This document shows positions 5,313 through 5,617 of a stretch of 5,617 bases of DNA, piece after piece. The notes beneath the pieces are model-generated. The model did not search any database. It saw only the letters and a program-made list of their open reading frames with translations, and was not told where the DNA came from. The position numbers and the translations under genes were made by a program. The stretch comes from an uncultured Campylobacter sp. Lineage in GTDB: Bacteria; Campylobacterota; Campylobacteria; Campylobacterales; Campylobacteraceae. The stretch is from NCBI RefSeq assembly GCF_937997465.1, contig NZ_CALKTQ010000170.1:1-5617 (forward strand), in the 5' to 3' direction. How positions within the stretch are numbered: position 1 is the stretch's first letter; each line of letters opens with the position of its first letter.

Positions 5313-5617
5313 TCACTTCCAAACTCCCATATCATCACCAATTATATCGCTGTTGCCCTCTTTTTGACTAATCCAAACCCACTCTTTGACATTTTTAGTT
5401 ATCCACTCGTTTTTAATGGCGTGTTTATAAACAAACAGACCCAAATTTGCCAAATCGTTTTCATCCCCTTTCGCGTGAAAAGTATTTTTGTCAATCCTAA
5501 TCAAATTACACTGCTCGGCTAGTTTATCTAAATACTCGTAAATTACGTCTAGCTTATACTTTTTCTCTCGTAAAACCTTCTCTTCGTCTATCACTATTTT
5601 CGTGCCTAGTAACGGGT
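5313..5617 (-). CDS. Unrecognised protein, C-terminal part (5' end outside window)
   Basis: The minus-strand frame is open from the window edge to the TGA at 5315-5313, about 101 residues. A GTG at 5594 could start a 93-residue protein, but it has no ribosome-binding site, and the residues before it (PLLGTKIV) run smoothly into IDEEKVLREKKYKLD, so the start probably lies a little beyond the edge. The protein looks soluble and mixed helix/strand: an N-terminal helix around KYKLDVIYEYLDKLAEQC, then LIRIDKNTFHAKGD, then an aromatic segment NEWITKNVKEWVW, and an acidic tail. No signal peptide or membrane segment is seen in the part present. I do not recognise a named family. It reads toward the hipA control region, about 455 bases away. 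Confidence 0.75.
   Translation of the reverse strand, partial: PLLGTKIVIDEEKVLREKKYKLDVIYEYLDKLAEQCNLIRIDKNTFHAKGDENDLANLGLFVYKHAIKNEWITKNVKEWVWISQKEGNSDIIGDDMGVWK

Overview
The window looks like an accessory region of an epsilonproteobacterial genome (Campylobacterota, most likely a Campylobacter species). This rests on the AT-rich base and codon use, the TTG and GTG starts, the short A/G-rich ribosome-binding sites and the near-consensus TAAAAT -10 box. It is an inference from style, not a database match.

The left part (1-3164) is a plus-strand run of five genes. It opens with the 3' part of a DUF4172-type Fic protein cut by the window edge, followed by a second, complete Fic protein of another subfamily. 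Both carry an intact Fic motif and an N-terminal inhibitory (S/T)xxxEG motif, so both look like auto-inhibited AMP-transferases. Next comes a Zeta/PezT-like P-loop kinase with no recognisable epsilon or PezA antitoxin. Two small genes follow closely: an unrecognised 85-residue protein, and a 90-residue protein resembling the small partner usually found beside AbiEii nucleotidyltransferases, here without one.

Positions 3165-3274 form a convergent intergenic region with two strong inverted repeats. On the minus strand lies a HipA-family kinase with all the catalytic landmarks of HipA. Its N-terminal part is more than it first appears. An ATG with a good ribosome-binding site at 4857 starts a winged-helix domain that runs 42 codons to a stop. 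The rest of that domain and the whole kinase are open in the -1 frame, joined exactly at A AAA AAC, a canonical -1 slippery heptamer. The locus is therefore a YjjJ-like wHTH-HipA fusion that is either expressed by frameshifting or slippage, or broken by loss of one A. Two 27-bp direct repeats and a nested palindrome lie just upstream and are candidate autoregulatory sites.

The right end (4951-5312) has no convincing gene. The window closes with the C-terminal part of an unrecognised minus-strand protein. Overall this is a toxin/antitoxin or defence cluster: two Fic enzymes, one Zeta-type kinase, one AbiE-associated orphan and one HipA kinase within about 5 kb.
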